64,000 bases of DNA, taken from contig NZ_BDBZ01000002.1 in NCBI RefSeq assembly GCF_001613245.1, positions 1 through 64,000 on the forward strand. The letters are read 5' to 3'. The position numbers and the translations under genes were made by a program. Every line of letters starts with the position of its first letter. Position 1 is the stretch's first letter. A model generated the notes under the pieces. It saw only the letters and a list, made by a program, of their open reading frames with translations, was not told where the DNA came from and did not search any database. The DNA is from Nocardia speluncae NBRC 108251. GTDB lineage: Bacteria > Actinomycetota > Actinomycetes > Mycobacteriales > Mycobacteriaceae. Shown here in pieces: positions 19,877-28,772 of this stretch.

Positions 19877-21574
19877 GTGTCCGAAACCTCTCCCGGTGAC
19901 CGGGTACCCGACGAATATCCCGCGATCGTCGTCGGCGCCGGATTGGCCGGTCTCGTCGCCACCTACGAACTGACCAGGGCCGGACACCGCGTTCTCGTCG
20001 TCGACCAGGAGAATCGCAACAATCTGGGCGGGCAGGCCTTCTGGTCGCTCGGCGGACTGTTCTTGGTCGACAGCCCGGAACAGCGGCGGCTCGGCATCCA
20101 CGACTCGTACGAACTCGCGCTGCAGGACTGGCTGGGTTCGGCCGGATTCGACCGGGACGAAGAGGACCACTGGGCCCGGCAGTGGGCGCAGGCCTATGTG
20201 CGCTTCGCAGCCGGCGAGAAACGCGACTACCTCTACGATCTGGGGCTGCGGGTCACACCGCTGGTCGGCTGGGCCGAACGCGGTGGAGCCCTCGCCGACG
20301 GGCACGGCAATTCGGTCCCGCGATTCCACATCTCCTGGGGCACCGGCCCCGGCGTGCTCGAGGTCTTCCTCAACCCGGTCCTGGAAGCAGAACGCAACGG
20401 CCTGGTGCGGTTCGCGTTCCGCCATCGGGTCGACGAACTACTCGTCGACGACGGCGTGGTCACCGGGGTCCGCGGCAGCGTGCTGGAGCCCACGGAGCTT
20501 CCCCGCGGGGTCGCCACCTCGCGCACCGTGGTGGACGATTTCGAATTCCGGGCCGGCGCTGTCCTGGTCACCTCCGGCGGGATCGGCCACAACCACGACC
20601 TCATCCGCCGGAACTGGCCTGTCGACCGGCTGGGCCCCGCTCCGCGCACCATGATCTCCGGGGTTCCCGCGCATGTGGACGGCCGGATGCTCGGTATCAC
20701 CGAATCCGCCGGCGCCGCCCTGGTGAACCGAGACCGCATGTGGCACTACACCGAAGGCATCAACAACTGGGACCCGATCTGGCCCGACCATGCGATCCGC
20801 ATCATCCCCGGCCCGTCGTCGCTCTGGTTCGACGCGAACGGTAAACGGTTGCCGGCGCCGTGTTTCCCCGGTTTCGACACCAACACCACGATGAAAGCCA
20901 TTCTGTCGACCGGTCACGACTATTCCTGGTTCGTGCTGACCCAGGCGATCATCGAGAAGGAGTTCGCCCTCTCGGGATCGGAGCAGAACCCGGATATCAC
21001 CAGCAAAGACAAGCTCACCACGGTCCGCAGCAGGTTCACCAAGGGCGCGCCCGCCCCGGTGGAGGCGTTCAAGGAGCACGGCGCCGATTTCGTGGTGGCC
21101 GATACCCTCCGCGAACTGGTGGACGGAATGAACGCGATCACCCGCGGCCCGCAACTCGACTATGCGGATATGGAACGCCAGATCGTCGCGCGTGACCGGG
21201 AGATCACCAACAAGTTCAGCAAGGACGCCCAGGTGACCGCGATCCACAACGCGCGCACCTTCTTCGGCGACAAGACCGCCCGGGTCGCGAAACCGCATCG
21301 GATTCTCGATCCGGCGGCCGGTCCGCTCATCGCGGTCCGGCTCAACGTCCTCACTCGGAAAACGCTCGGCGGTCTGCAAACCGATCTGGATTCGCGGGTG
21401 ATGCGTCCCGACGGCACCGCCTTCCCCGGGCTGTACGCCGCGGGCGAGGTCGCCGGATTCGGTGGCGGCGGTGTGCACGGCTACAACGCGCTGGAAGGGA
21501 CGTTCCTCGGCGGCTGCATCTTCTCCGGCCGCGCCGCGGGCCGTGCGCTCGCGCGGTCATTGACACAACCCTGA
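19877..21574 (+). CDS. FAD-binding dehydrogenase (Rv0785 / KstD-like)
   Basis: A 565-aa flavoprotein of the FAD-binding-2 family. The N-terminal dinucleotide fold is VVGAGLAGLVATYEL, and the C-terminal FAD loop is GLYAAGEVAGFGGGGVHGYN. Its length and the motifs NNLGGQAFWS and FPGFDTNTTMKAIL match the Rv0785 family, distant relatives of 3-ketosteroid delta-1-dehydrogenase; the true substrate is unknown. GTG 19877 is set by GCGAAGGG six bases upstream. No electron partner lies alongside. It converges on the IclR gene. Confidence 0.88.
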   Translation: MSETSPGDRVPDEYPAIVVGAGLAGLVATYELTRAGHRVLVVDQENRNNLGGQAFWSLGGLFLVDSPEQRRLGIHDSYELALQDWLGSAGFDRDEEDHWARQWAQAYVRFAAGEKRDYLYDLGLRVTPLVGWAERGGALADGHGNSVPRFHISWGTGPGVLEVFLNPVLEAERNGLVRFAFRHRVDELLVDDGVVTGVRGSVLEPTELPRGVATSRTVVDDFEFRAGAVLVTSGGIGHNHDLIRRNWPVDRLGPAPRTMISGVPAHVDGRMLGITESAGAALVNRDRMWHYTEGINNWDPIWPDHAIRIIPGPSSLWFDANGKRLPAPCFPGFDTNTTMKAILSTGHDYSWFVLTQAIIEKEFALSGSEQNPDITSKDKLTTVRSRFTKGAPAPVEAFKEHGADFVVADTLRELVDGMNAITRGPQLDYADMERQIVARDREITNKFSKDAQVTAIHNARTFFGDKTARVAKPHRILDPAAGPLIAVRLNVLTRKTLGGLQTDLDSRVMRPDGTAFPGLYAAGEVAGFGGGGVHGYNALEGTFLGGCIFSGRAAGRALARSLTQP

Positions 21575-21678
21575 CCCGGCCCTCACCTCGGACAATTGTG
21601 GTAGGTCCACCAGAGGAATTGCTGCCCACATGCCCTGAATACGCGCTGGCGGCGGCTGTTCCGCATGGTTACCGGGCC

Positions 21679-22500
21679 TCACTCGCGGGAGAGCAACCGG
21701 CCCGCTTCGGCCGCCAGCGCACCCAGTTGACGTGCCTGAAGGCCGGTGTCGACGACGGGGCGGCCGGAACCGATCCGGGTGGCCAGTGACAGCGCGGCCA
21801 CCGCCACTCCGCGGCGTCGCACCGGTACCGCTACGCAGCCGATTCCGGTGACCGCTTCCTCGTTGTCCACCGCGACCCCCTGGCGGCTACGGATCCGAGC
21901 CAGTTCCCGGTGCAGTTCCAGCCGGTCACCGATCGTGCGTGCGGTGAGCCGGGGAAGCTGTTCACGCAGCGATGTTTCCACGACGCCGGGATCCAGGCCC
22001 GCCAGCAGCGCTTTCCCCAGGGCGGTGCTGTGCGCGGGCAGCCGGCCACCGACCCGGGTGGGGACCCTGGCGCTGTTACGGCCACCGGTTTTGTCCAGGT
22101 ACACCACATCGCGGCCGTCCAGGACACCGAGATGTCCCACCGAGGCGGTCCGCTGGCACAGTTCGTGTAGGAGCGGGCCGATCACCGCGCGCAGTTCGTT
22201 GTGCCCCGCGGCCAGTCCGCCCAGTTCCAGGGTCCGCAGACCGAGACGGTAGCCGCCGGGTGAATGCGCGAGCCAGCGCAACCGGATCATCTGGTCCAGG
22301 ATCCGGTGCACCGTGGACCGGGGCAGGCCGGTGCGCTCCACCAGGTCTTGCAGCGTGAGCACCGGTGTGGCGGGCGCGAACGCGTCCAGGATCAATGTCA
22401 TCCGCTCGATCATCGATACCGGTGGAGCCGGCCGAGCCGGCTGTTGCCCGCCCTGCCACGGCCCGCCCGGTTCCGGGTCGGCCAGTACCTCGACCGTCAA
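21679..22500 (-). CDS. IclR-family transcription regulator
   Basis: A 273-aa regulator. The N-terminal winged helix (MIERMTLILDAF, then TLQDLVERTGLPRSTVHRIL) is followed by the IclR effector domain (about 100-270). The start is an unusual TTG at 22500, chosen because GGAGGT lies five bases upstream and no ATG or GTG fits better. It has no divergent partner of its own: the neighbouring kinase operon runs the same way and the FAD dehydrogenase converges on it. Its target is therefore not evident. Confidence 0.9.
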   Translation of the reverse strand: MTVEVLADPEPGGPWQGGQQPARPAPPVSMIERMTLILDAFAPATPVLTLQDLVERTGLPRSTVHRILDQMIRLRWLAHSPGGYRLGLRTLELGGLAAGHNELRAVIGPLLHELCQRTASVGHLGVLDGRDVVYLDKTGGRNSARVPTRVGGRLPAHSTALGKALLAGLDPGVVETSLREQLPRLTARTIGDRLELHRELARIRSRQGVAVDNEEAVTGIGCVAVPVRRRGVAVAALSLATRIGSGRPVVDTGLQARQLGALAAEAGRLLSRE

Positions 22501-22598
22501 GACTTACCTCCATCGTGCAGCCCGGCCAGCTTATGCGTAGCGAACCGGACGCTATCGACGATGCCCCGTTCCGGCGGTGTGCAAACCCTCACAGCAGA

Positions 22599-24032
22599 TC
22601 ATCCCGGCATGAAGGGCGCATTGAACACACTGCACAGCCACCGGCCCTCGACGAGTTCCATCACGGTGGACACCGAGAGTTCCCGTGGTGTCTCGGTGGC
22701 GCCGGGTTCGGCGTTGAGGGTGGTGAGCTGTACCTGGACCTCGGCGCGGGTATCGTTCGCGCTCATCGTCGCCGTGCAGGTGGCCTCCTCGACCTTGGAC
22801 CGCTCGGGGTCGGAGGAGATGAGGACTCGAGCCATCGGCAGGACGGTCTCTGCCTGCCCCTTCCACTGCCCCGTGGCGCCGGCCTGCACCTGCTGTTCCC
22901 AGCCCGCCGGATCCGCATAGTCGTAGGTGCCTACCAGTGCCGAGTACGCGCAGGCGGCTTGTTCGGCGGCGGCTTTCGTATTCGCGGGCGGTGCCGGTGG
23001 ACCATCGGAGCCGGTGGTGCCGGTGCGCGATATCCCGGTGAGCCAGGCGGCCGTACCGAATATCGCCAGAGCGACCGCGGCGGCGAGCGCTGTCAGCACC
23101 CGCCCGCGGCGGCCGCGCGGCCCTCGGACCGGCGAAGCCGCCGCGGTCTGCGTGACCGGCGGCACAGGCAGGGTCGCCGGCATGGTGACCGTGGGTCGGG
23201 TGAGCGCCCGGCGGGCGGCCAGCGCCAGTTCACCGCAGCTCGTGAAACGGTCGTACGGGTTCTTCGCCATGGCTTTCGCGATCACCACGTCGAAACTGCG
23301 GGGCACTCGCGGATCGGCCTCGGACGGCTGCGGCACCGGGGCATTGAGATGGGCGTTGATCAGCGCGCCGGTGGTGGTTGCCGGGTACGGCAACCGGCCG
23401 GTCAGCAGGTAGTGCAGTGTGCAGCCCAGTGAGTACACATCGGCGCGGCGGTCGATATCGGACCGCATCCCGAAGTATTCGGGCGCGGCGTAGTGGAAAC
23501 TCGCGTACAGCTCGCCGGTGCGGGTGAGCCCGTCGGAGCGGTCGAGCGCCTTGGCGATCCCGAAATCGGAGAGGTACACCCGCTGGTGCTCACCCCAGGC
23601 CAGCAGGATGTTCGCGGGTTTCACATCGCGGTGCAGGATCCCGGCGGTATGCGCATGGTCGAGGGCACGCGCCGTTTCCTCGGTGATCCTGACCGCGTGG
23701 TCGGGCCGGACGGGCCCGTCGCACAGGACCGCCGCGACATCGGTGCCCTCGATATATTGCATCGCCATCCAGAGGCGGTTCTGTTCCTCTCCGCGGGCGT
23801 ACACGGCGACGATATTCGGGTGGGCGAGCCGCGCCACCATATCGGCCTCGCGCAGGAAGCGGGCCCGAACCTCCCGCTCGTCCCCGGCCATCGGGTTCAG
23901 CAGTTTCAGGGCGACCGGACGCGGTAGGTCACGGTCGCGGGCGAGATAGACCTGGCCCATGCCGCCCGTTCCGAGCAGCCGTTCGATGCGGTAGCCGGCG
24001 AATACCGCGCCGGGTTCGAGTGCGCCGTTCAC
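22599..24032 (-). CDS. Ser/Thr protein kinase with Mce-associated-like outer domain
   Basis: A 477-aa transmembrane kinase. The Hanks-type domain fills residues ~14-275: glycine loop GTGGMG, Lys43, catalytic loop HRDVKPAN (134-141), DFG (156-158). One membrane helix (about 311-333) follows a basic stretch. The outer domain (about 355-477) reads like a Mce-associated (Mas) NTF2-like domain: AACAYSALVGTYDY, then GATGQWKGQ, and the end GRWLCSVFNAPF. It has cysteines near residue 361, in ATCTAT and in WLCSV. Actinobacterial kinases more often carry PASTA or other sensors here. GTG 24032 overlaps the thioredoxin stop (GTGA). Confidence 0.93.
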   Translation of the reverse strand: MNGALEPGAVFAGYRIERLLGTGGMGQVYLARDRDLPRPVALKLLNPMAGDEREVRARFLREADMVARLAHPNIVAVYARGEEQNRLWMAMQYIEGTDVAAVLCDGPVRPDHAVRITEETARALDHAHTAGILHRDVKPANILLAWGEHQRVYLSDFGIAKALDRSDGLTRTGELYASFHYAAPEYFGMRSDIDRRADVYSLGCTLHYLLTGRLPYPATTTGALINAHLNAPVPQPSEADPRVPRSFDVVIAKAMAKNPYDRFTSCGELALAARRALTRPTVTMPATLPVPPVTQTAAASPVRGPRGRRGRVLTALAAAVALAIFGTAAWLTGISRTGTTGSDGPPAPPANTKAAAEQAACAYSALVGTYDYADPAGWEQQVQAGATGQWKGQAETVLPMARVLISSDPERSKVEEATCTATMSANDTRAEVQVQLTTLNAEPGATETPRELSVSTVMELVEGRWLCSVFNAPFMPG

Positions 24033-24481
24033 GCGGGCCGCAGACCGGGCCAGCCGTAGGACTGCGGGCCGGGGGCGGGCCCGGCCCGGCCGGCCGGGGG
24101 TTCCGTGGGCGCTGTCGCCTCGGGGGACGACTGTCCGTGTTCGCGCCGGAAGGTCTCCATATCCATCCAGCGGATCTGCTGGACCAGTTCCTCGAGCTGA
24201 TCGGCGGGTAGGAAGCCGGCCTGCGTATAGACCAGCATGCCCTCGCGGAACGCCATGATCCACGGGTAACGGTCCACCTGCCCGGCCGCTGCCAGCGCGG
24301 GTTCGGCCTCGGCTTCGACCGTGGCGTACACGATATCGCGATGCGTTTGCGAGGATGCCTCGTAGACCGGCGCGAACCGGGTGCACCAACCACACCAGGT
24401 CGCCCAGAAATCCACCAGCACAATGTGGTTGGTGGCCACGACCGTCCGAAAGTTCTGCTGGGTCAGTGGCGTCGTCGGCAT
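24029..24481 (-). CDS. Thioredoxin-family protein with WCGWC active site
   Basis: A 150-aa thioredoxin-fold protein. The active site is WCGWC (about residues 29-33) rather than the usual WCGPC, which should change its redox potential. The fold continues to the cis-proline region (RYPWIMAF). The last ~35 residues are a Pro/Ala/Gly-rich tail. There is no signal peptide, so it is cytosolic. ATG 24481 has GGGAGG upstream. The stop overlaps the kinase start by four bases, so the two are translationally coupled, suggesting redox control of the kinase or a shared substrate (inference). Confidence 0.9.
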   Translation of the reverse strand: MPTTPLTQQNFRTVVATNHIVLVDFWATWCGWCTRFAPVYEASSQTHRDIVYATVEAEAEPALAAAGQVDRYPWIMAFREGMLVYTQAGFLPADQLEELVQQIRWMDMETFRREHGQSSPEATAPTEPPAGRAGPAPGPQSYGWPGLRPA

Positions 24482-24690
24482 CTGTCGTCCTCCCGGCGGC
24501 CCGAGCCGACCGCCCCGCGTGCATATCACCCCGTCCGGAAATCCTCGCACGAACGGGCACCGGCTGCCCGGCGAAAAGGTACTGCGGGCAGCCGCCGCCG
24601 GGCAGCCTACGCGTCCCGAGCAGCGCGGGGGCGGCCGGTGTGCGAGCGCGGGCGAGTGCCCCGGCCGGCCAGGACCCCGGACCCGAGCGA

Positions 24691-24696
24691 TAACGT
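24691..24696 (+). promoter_or_regulatory. -10 box TAACGT, leaderless start
   Basis: TAACGT ends 6 nt before ATG 24703, with no ribosome site. Confidence 0.5.
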
Positions 24697-24702
24697 GTTC
24701 TC

Positions 24703-25371
24703 ATGAGCGAAGACGAGGCCGGAAACGCACTCCCCAGCGCGGAGCATCACGAAGGCGGATTCCGGCCGATGTCGGAGCTGATGAATCAGATCCGGTCGGT
24801 GGACACCAGCCGCGGCGGACCCCACTACGGCGATTTCGTCGAACAGGTCCGCACACTCATGGACCGGGCGCGGCTGGCGGTACCGCCCGACGATCTGGTG
24901 CAGGAAGCGGCCGGCATCCTGGAGAAGCTCAACGACCGGCTCGGCGCCCACGTCCACGAGGAATGGGACGCACCCGGCTGGACCCGGTTCGATCTGCCGT
25001 CCCGGGGCAATGTGACCCTGCCGCCCTACCGTGTCGATCGCGCGAAGCCGGACGGTGTGGAAGCCCGGATCACTTACCGCACCTTCCACCTGGGCGGGAA
25101 CGCCGCGGCGCACGGCGGGTACGTCTCGCTGGGTTTCGACGATCTGATGGGGCTGGCCGGTTCGCTGTATTCCGGGTCGGTCACCCGGACGGCCTCGCTC
25201 ACCGTCGACTACCGGGCGATCACACCGCTGAACAAAGAACTGCAGCTGCGCGCCTGGGGCGAACGTCAGGAGGGCCGCAAGGTGTGGATCAAGGCCACCC
25301 TGCACGACGGTGACCTGCTCTGCGCCGAAGCCCACGGCCTGTTCATCGTGTTGAAACCCGGCCAGCCCTGA
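24703..25371 (+). CDS. Hotdog-fold thioesterase (PaaI/THEM4-like)
   Basis: A 222-aa protein. The C-terminal ~110 residues form a PaaI-type hotdog thioesterase: AAAHGGYVSLGFDDLMG on the central helix, then ASLTVDYRAITPL. The N-terminal ~100 residues are helical and precede a strand region (YRTFHLGGNA). It likely hydrolyses acyl-CoA. It shares the divergent region with the thioredoxin/kinase operon and is convergent to the sulfotransferase operon, with a structured terminator between. Confidence 0.85.
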   Translation: MSEDEAGNALPSAEHHEGGFRPMSELMNQIRSVDTSRGGPHYGDFVEQVRTLMDRARLAVPPDDLVQEAAGILEKLNDRLGAHVHEEWDAPGWTRFDLPSRGNVTLPPYRVDRAKPDGVEARITYRTFHLGGNAAAHGGYVSLGFDDLMGLAGSLYSGSVTRTASLTVDYRAITPLNKELQLRAWGERQEGRKVWIKATLHDGDLLCAEAHGLFIVLKPGQP

Positions 25372-25386
25372 GACTCGATCCGATTG

Positions 25387-25430
25387 CGGCTGCCGCAACC
25401 CCGCTCCGGGGTGCCGGCCAGCGGCAGCCG
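25387..25430. terminator. Structured convergent terminator
   Basis: A 10-bp stem CGGCTGCCGC / GCGGCAGCCG encloses a second hairpin (ACCCCG-CTC-CGGGGT). It lies between the convergent thioesterase and sulfotransferase genes. Confidence 0.5.
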
Positions 25431-25566
25431 CGGGCAATGGCCTGTAACACAGCACGCGCCGCCGGAAGCACCCGCGAAGCCGCGGGCGGCGAATTCGAGG
25501 TGAGAACGGCGCCGAAACGGCACGCCCGGACAGTGAGTGCCGGTGCCCCCACTGTCCGGCGCCCGG

Positions 25567-26739
25567 TTACTTGCGGTTTCCGCCCGGGTAGTGCTCGGCG
25601 AGGTACGGGGCGAAGGCCTCGTCGACCTGGTCGGTCGTGAGACCGAAATCGGCCAGCGAGTACTTGTGCGCGGGACGTGCGGCGCCCGAGGTGGATTCGC
25701 TGTGCAGGCCGGCCATCTGTGTCCGTGCCGCCTCGGTGAATCCGATCCCGAAGTGGTCGTAGATCCGCTCGACGGTGGCGAGCGGGTCGGTGACGAAATC
25801 CTCGTAGTACACATCGCAGAACTGCGCGGCGGGATGCTTTGCGCGATCGGCGAGGAATGTCCGCGCGCCGCGTGACCACAACTCCAGCTGCGCCTGCCCT
25901 ACCACCGGACCGCGGAACTTCTCCGACCAGCCGTCCGTGGCCTGCTCGTTCAGGCTGCACACCGAGGCCACGATGGTGCGTGGCTGCCGATGCATCTGGA
26001 TGACCAGCGCGTCGGGGTATACGGCGAGCAGGGCGTCGAGCGCGAACAGGTGGCTCGGGTTCTTCAGCACCCACCGGCGATCCGGATCGTTGAGCCCGAT
26101 CAGTTGCAGGTTGCGCCGGTGGCGTTCGTAGGCGGGCGTCCAGTCCTGGTCGCGTAGCCATTCGGAGTAGCGCGGCAGGTAGGCCAGGCATTCGTAGGAG
26201 ACCGACATCGCCGACTGCCGCAGCAGCTGCCAGCACTCCTCCACCTGGTCGGCCGAGATATGGTGCACGCCCATGAACTCCGGGTGCTCCACGTGATGTT
26301 TCTCGTAGGCTGCCTGGAGCTGCTGGAACACCGGGTTCTGTGCCCAGGTCTCGCGCGGCGGGCGCGGCTGCGGCATCTCGGTCAGCCACATCTCCAGGCC
26401 CTGATGGCCGGGATCTGCGGTGAGCAGGCGGTGCACGGCCGTCGTCCCCGAGCGCGGCAGGCCGGTGACGAAGATCGGGCGCCGGACGGGTACCTCGCCA
26501 TGGTGCGGATACTGTTTCCAGCCGGCTTCGCTCAATGCCCTGGCGATGAGGGCACCGCGCAGGAACGCCCGGTTGACCTTGTTGCCGAACGGGGTGAGTT
26601 CGGCGTCGCGTTCGAACGATTCGAGCAGCACCGACAGTCCGGTGCGGTAGTCGTCGGCGCCGAAATCGTCCAGGCCGATCACCTTGGTGGCGGAGGCGTG
26701 CAGATCGTCGATCGTGCCGACGTCTTCCCTGCCGATCAT
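25567..26739 (-). CDS. Sulfotransferase (Rv3529c-like)
   Basis: A 390-aa PAPS-dependent sulfotransferase of the bacterial Sulfotransfer_3 type. The 5'-phosphosulfate loop is TGLPRSGTT (92-100); the 3'-phosphate-binding segment is around WVLKNPSHLFALDALLA and VIQMHRQPRTIVASVCSL. It should move a sulfuryl group from PAPS to a hydroxyl on an unknown acceptor. It is the last gene of a three-gene operon with the SDR (12 nt gap) and DUF1214 genes, matching the order Rv3531c-Rv3530c-Rv3529c in M. tuberculosis (recalled). Genes for making PAPS lie 3 kb away on the other side of the divergent promoter. Confidence 0.92.
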   Translation of the reverse strand: MIGREDVGTIDDLHASATKVIGLDDFGADDYRTGLSVLLESFERDAELTPFGNKVNRAFLRGALIARALSEAGWKQYPHHGEVPVRRPIFVTGLPRSGTTAVHRLLTADPGHQGLEMWLTEMPQPRPPRETWAQNPVFQQLQAAYEKHHVEHPEFMGVHHISADQVEECWQLLRQSAMSVSYECLAYLPRYSEWLRDQDWTPAYERHRRNLQLIGLNDPDRRWVLKNPSHLFALDALLAVYPDALVIQMHRQPRTIVASVCSLNEQATDGWSEKFRGPVVGQAQLELWSRGARTFLADRAKHPAAQFCDVYYEDFVTDPLATVERIYDHFGIGFTEAARTQMAGLHSESTSGAARPAHKYSLADFGLTTDQVDEAFAPYLAEHYPGGNRK

Positions 26740-26751
26740 GTCTGTTTCTCC

Positions 26752-27528
26752 TCAGTGGTGGAATTCGCCGCAGTTCACGTCCAGGCAGGTCCCGGTGATC
26801 GCCCGGGACATCTCGGAAGCGAAGAAGACGACGGCATCGGCAATTTCGTCGGGTTCGGGCAGCCGGCGCAGATCGATATCGGCGGCGGTCTCGGTGTAGA
26901 CCTCCGCGGCCGTGACCCCGCGTTCCGTGGCCAGGTAGTCGAAATACCATTTCAAGGTGTCGGCCCAGATCCACCCCGGCGCCACCGAATTCACCCGGAT
27001 GCCGCGCGGCCCGAGCTCGGTGGCCAGGCTCTGCGCCAGCGCCAGCAGCGTGGTTTTGGCCATCTTGTACGGACCGTAGGGTTGCCGGGAGTGCCGCAGG
27101 ACGGCCGAGTTGATCATCACCACCGACCCGTTGCGTTCGGCGAGCGCCGGCGCAAACAGGCGGGTCAGGCGTAGTGCGGCGAAAACGTTGGTGTCGAAAC
27201 TGGCGCGCAGATCGTCGATCGCGACATCGGCGAGGTCGGCCATCGGCGGCATCGCGAAGGCATTGTTCACCAGTGCGTCCACCCGGCCGAACTCCTCCTG
27301 GGTGGCGCGCACGAGTTCCTGTGCCGCCGCGTCATCGGTGATATCGGTGGGCACCACCAGCGCGCTCCCGCCGAGTTCTTCGATAACGGCGGCGACCTTG
27401 CGTAACCGTTTCTCGGTACGCGAGGCGAGGACGACCTTCGCGCCGGCCTTCGCACTCTGCACCGCGATGGCCTGGCCGAGCCCGGGGCCGATTCCCGAAA
27501 CGACCACCACTTTGTCCCGCAACAGCAT
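26752..27528 (-). CDS. Short-chain dehydrogenase/reductase (Rv3530c-like)
   Basis: A 258-aa SDR. The cofactor loop is SGIGPGLGQ (variant of TGxxxGxG), NNAF replaces NNAG, and the catalytic triad is Ser in MINSAVL, then YGPYKMAK with the Tyr and Lys spaced by three. The Arg in ASRTEKR after the second strand favours NADP(H). It oxidises or reduces an alcohol/ketone, probably making or removing the hydroxyl that the sulfotransferase acts on (inference). ATG 27528 overlaps the DUF1214 stop by one base (TGATG), so translation is coupled. Confidence 0.93.
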   Translation of the reverse strand: MLLRDKVVVVSGIGPGLGQAIAVQSAKAGAKVVLASRTEKRLRKVAAVIEELGGSALVVPTDITDDAAAQELVRATQEEFGRVDALVNNAFAMPPMADLADVAIDDLRASFDTNVFAALRLTRLFAPALAERNGSVVMINSAVLRHSRQPYGPYKMAKTTLLALAQSLATELGPRGIRVNSVAPGWIWADTLKWYFDYLATERGVTAAEVYTETAADIDLRRLPEPDEIADAVVFFASEMSRAITGTCLDVNCGEFHH

Positions 27529-28691
27529 CAGCCCAGCATCCTTTCCGCCACCGCGGCTTGCCGGCCGGCGATCCGGGCCTTCCAGTCCTGCGGGGTTATC
27601 CGGGATTCCTGATAGTAGGGAAGCCGGTCGGGTAGTTCGTCGAATGACATCAGTTCCACTGTCGGCCCGTCCTCGGGTTTCAGTTCCCGGGACAGGCGCT
27701 GCCAGCGGAACTGCAGGTAGGCACGGTCGTGGCCGGTGCGTTCGATCCAGTTGGCCAGGCCGGGGTCGCGTTCGCTGATCACCAGCCGGATCATGCCGTC
27801 CGGGTCTGCTTTCGCTTGGTCGGCGTTGAGGCTGGTCTGATGATTGATGTAATCCAGCGACAGGTACCACATGCTGCCGAGCTGGAACCCCTGGTAGGGC
27901 GCGTCGGATTTCGGCACGGTCAGGACCATGACCTGGTCGTCGGTGAGTTCGTAGTGACCGACCGACGAGAACTGCGTGGACAGCCCGCCGGGGGTGCGCC
28001 GCGGTTCGGTCATGGTGTTGACCGGCAAGTTCAGGTAGAACCACTCGGGGAAAGCCAGGAAGGTTTTCAGCCGGGAGACCAGCATCTTGCCGGCGACTTC
28101 GTACCGTTTGGCCATCAGATCGGTGGTGACCGCAGGTGGGGCCGTGCCGGCGGTGTCGACCCGGCGGATCCGGACCGTACCGGCCTTCTCGTTCGCCCAG
28201 TCGCCGAAGACCTCGCGCACGGCGAGCATGGTCGAATCGTCGGCGAGCTGGATATGGTTGCGGTCGCCGGTTCCGGGGCCCAGCGTCAGTTCATAGGTGC
28301 CGTCGGCCGCGATATCGATGGAGCGGTCGTCGAAGGCGGTTTCCCCGCCGGGCACCTCGGTCGGCGAGTAGTTCCCGTTGAGTACCTGGAAGCTCAGGTC
28401 GCGGGTGGTGCCGCGGGTCCCGGCGACCACATATTCCGCGTCGGGGCGCAGATTGGCGTGCCAGTAGAGGGTGTCCGGGTTGTCCAGACCCATCTTCGTA
28501 TAGGGCCCGGTGGAGGTCACGAAGAACGGGAAGTCCTTCTCGAAGGCCCACGACATCTGGATGGCGGCCCGGATACTGGCGGCCAGGTAGTCGTAGCCCT
28601 CGGCCAGATCCTGTTCGGTGCGGATATGGGGGGCGTCCTTGATGATTTCCTCGGCGGCGGCGATCGCGTCCGCGAACGGCTGAGTCAGCAC
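27528..28691 (-). CDS. DUF1214-domain protein (Rv3531c-like)
   Basis: A 387-aa protein ending in a DUF1214 region (about 270-370: MWYLSLDYINHQTSLN, then GMIRLVISERDPGLANWI). No signal peptide or catalytic motif is visible. DUF1214 proteins often accompany lipid or sterol genes but have no established reaction. It is the first gene of the DUF1214-SDR-sulfotransferase operon. GTG 28691 has GGGAG four bases upstream. Its promoter region (81 bp, shared with the divergent IclR gene) carries two perfect dyads, one matching the KstR consensus. Confidence 0.85.
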   Translation of the reverse strand: MLTQPFADAIAAAEEIIKDAPHIRTEQDLAEGYDYLAASIRAAIQMSWAFEKDFPFFVTSTGPYTKMGLDNPDTLYWHANLRPDAEYVVAGTRGTTRDLSFQVLNGNYSPTEVPGGETAFDDRSIDIAADGTYELTLGPGTGDRNHIQLADDSTMLAVREVFGDWANEKAGTVRIRRVDTAGTAPPAVTTDLMAKRYEVAGKMLVSRLKTFLAFPEWFYLNLPVNTMTEPRRTPGGLSTQFSSVGHYELTDDQVMVLTVPKSDAPYQGFQLGSMWYLSLDYINHQTSLNADQAKADPDGMIRLVISERDPGLANWIERTGHDRAYLQFRWQRLSRELKPEDGPTVELMSFDELPDRLPYYQESRITPQDWKARIAGRQAAVAERMLG

Positions 28692-28712
28692 GATACTCCC
28701 GGTGTTCCATAT

Positions 28713-28731
28713 ATGTACCGCCCTGGTACAT
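28713..28731. promoter_or_regulatory. Operator candidate ATGTACC-N5-GGTACAT
   Basis: A perfect 7-bp inverted repeat with a 5-nt centre in the 81-bp divergent region between the DUF1214 operon and the IclR gene. It is the natural candidate for the IclR protein's own site. Confidence 0.55.
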
Positions 28732-28748
28732 TCTGATATCGAAAAGAT

Positions 28749-28762
28749 TAGAACCTGTTCTA
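28749..28762. promoter_or_regulatory. KstR-like operator TAGAAC-CT-GTTCTA
   Basis: A perfect palindrome fitting all fixed positions of the KstR consensus TNNAACNNGTTNNA. It sits 10 nt upstream of the IclR start and within the divergent promoter of the sulfotransferase operon. KstR represses cholesterol catabolism genes in Mycobacteriales. Assignment is by motif only. Confidence 0.6.
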
Positions 28763-28772
28763 GGAGTGGTCA

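Noticed and set aside
21679..24032. IclR gene (21679-22500) as regulator of the kinase operon
   Set aside because: The genes run in the same direction with a 98-nt gap and no dyad or divergent promoter to support control.
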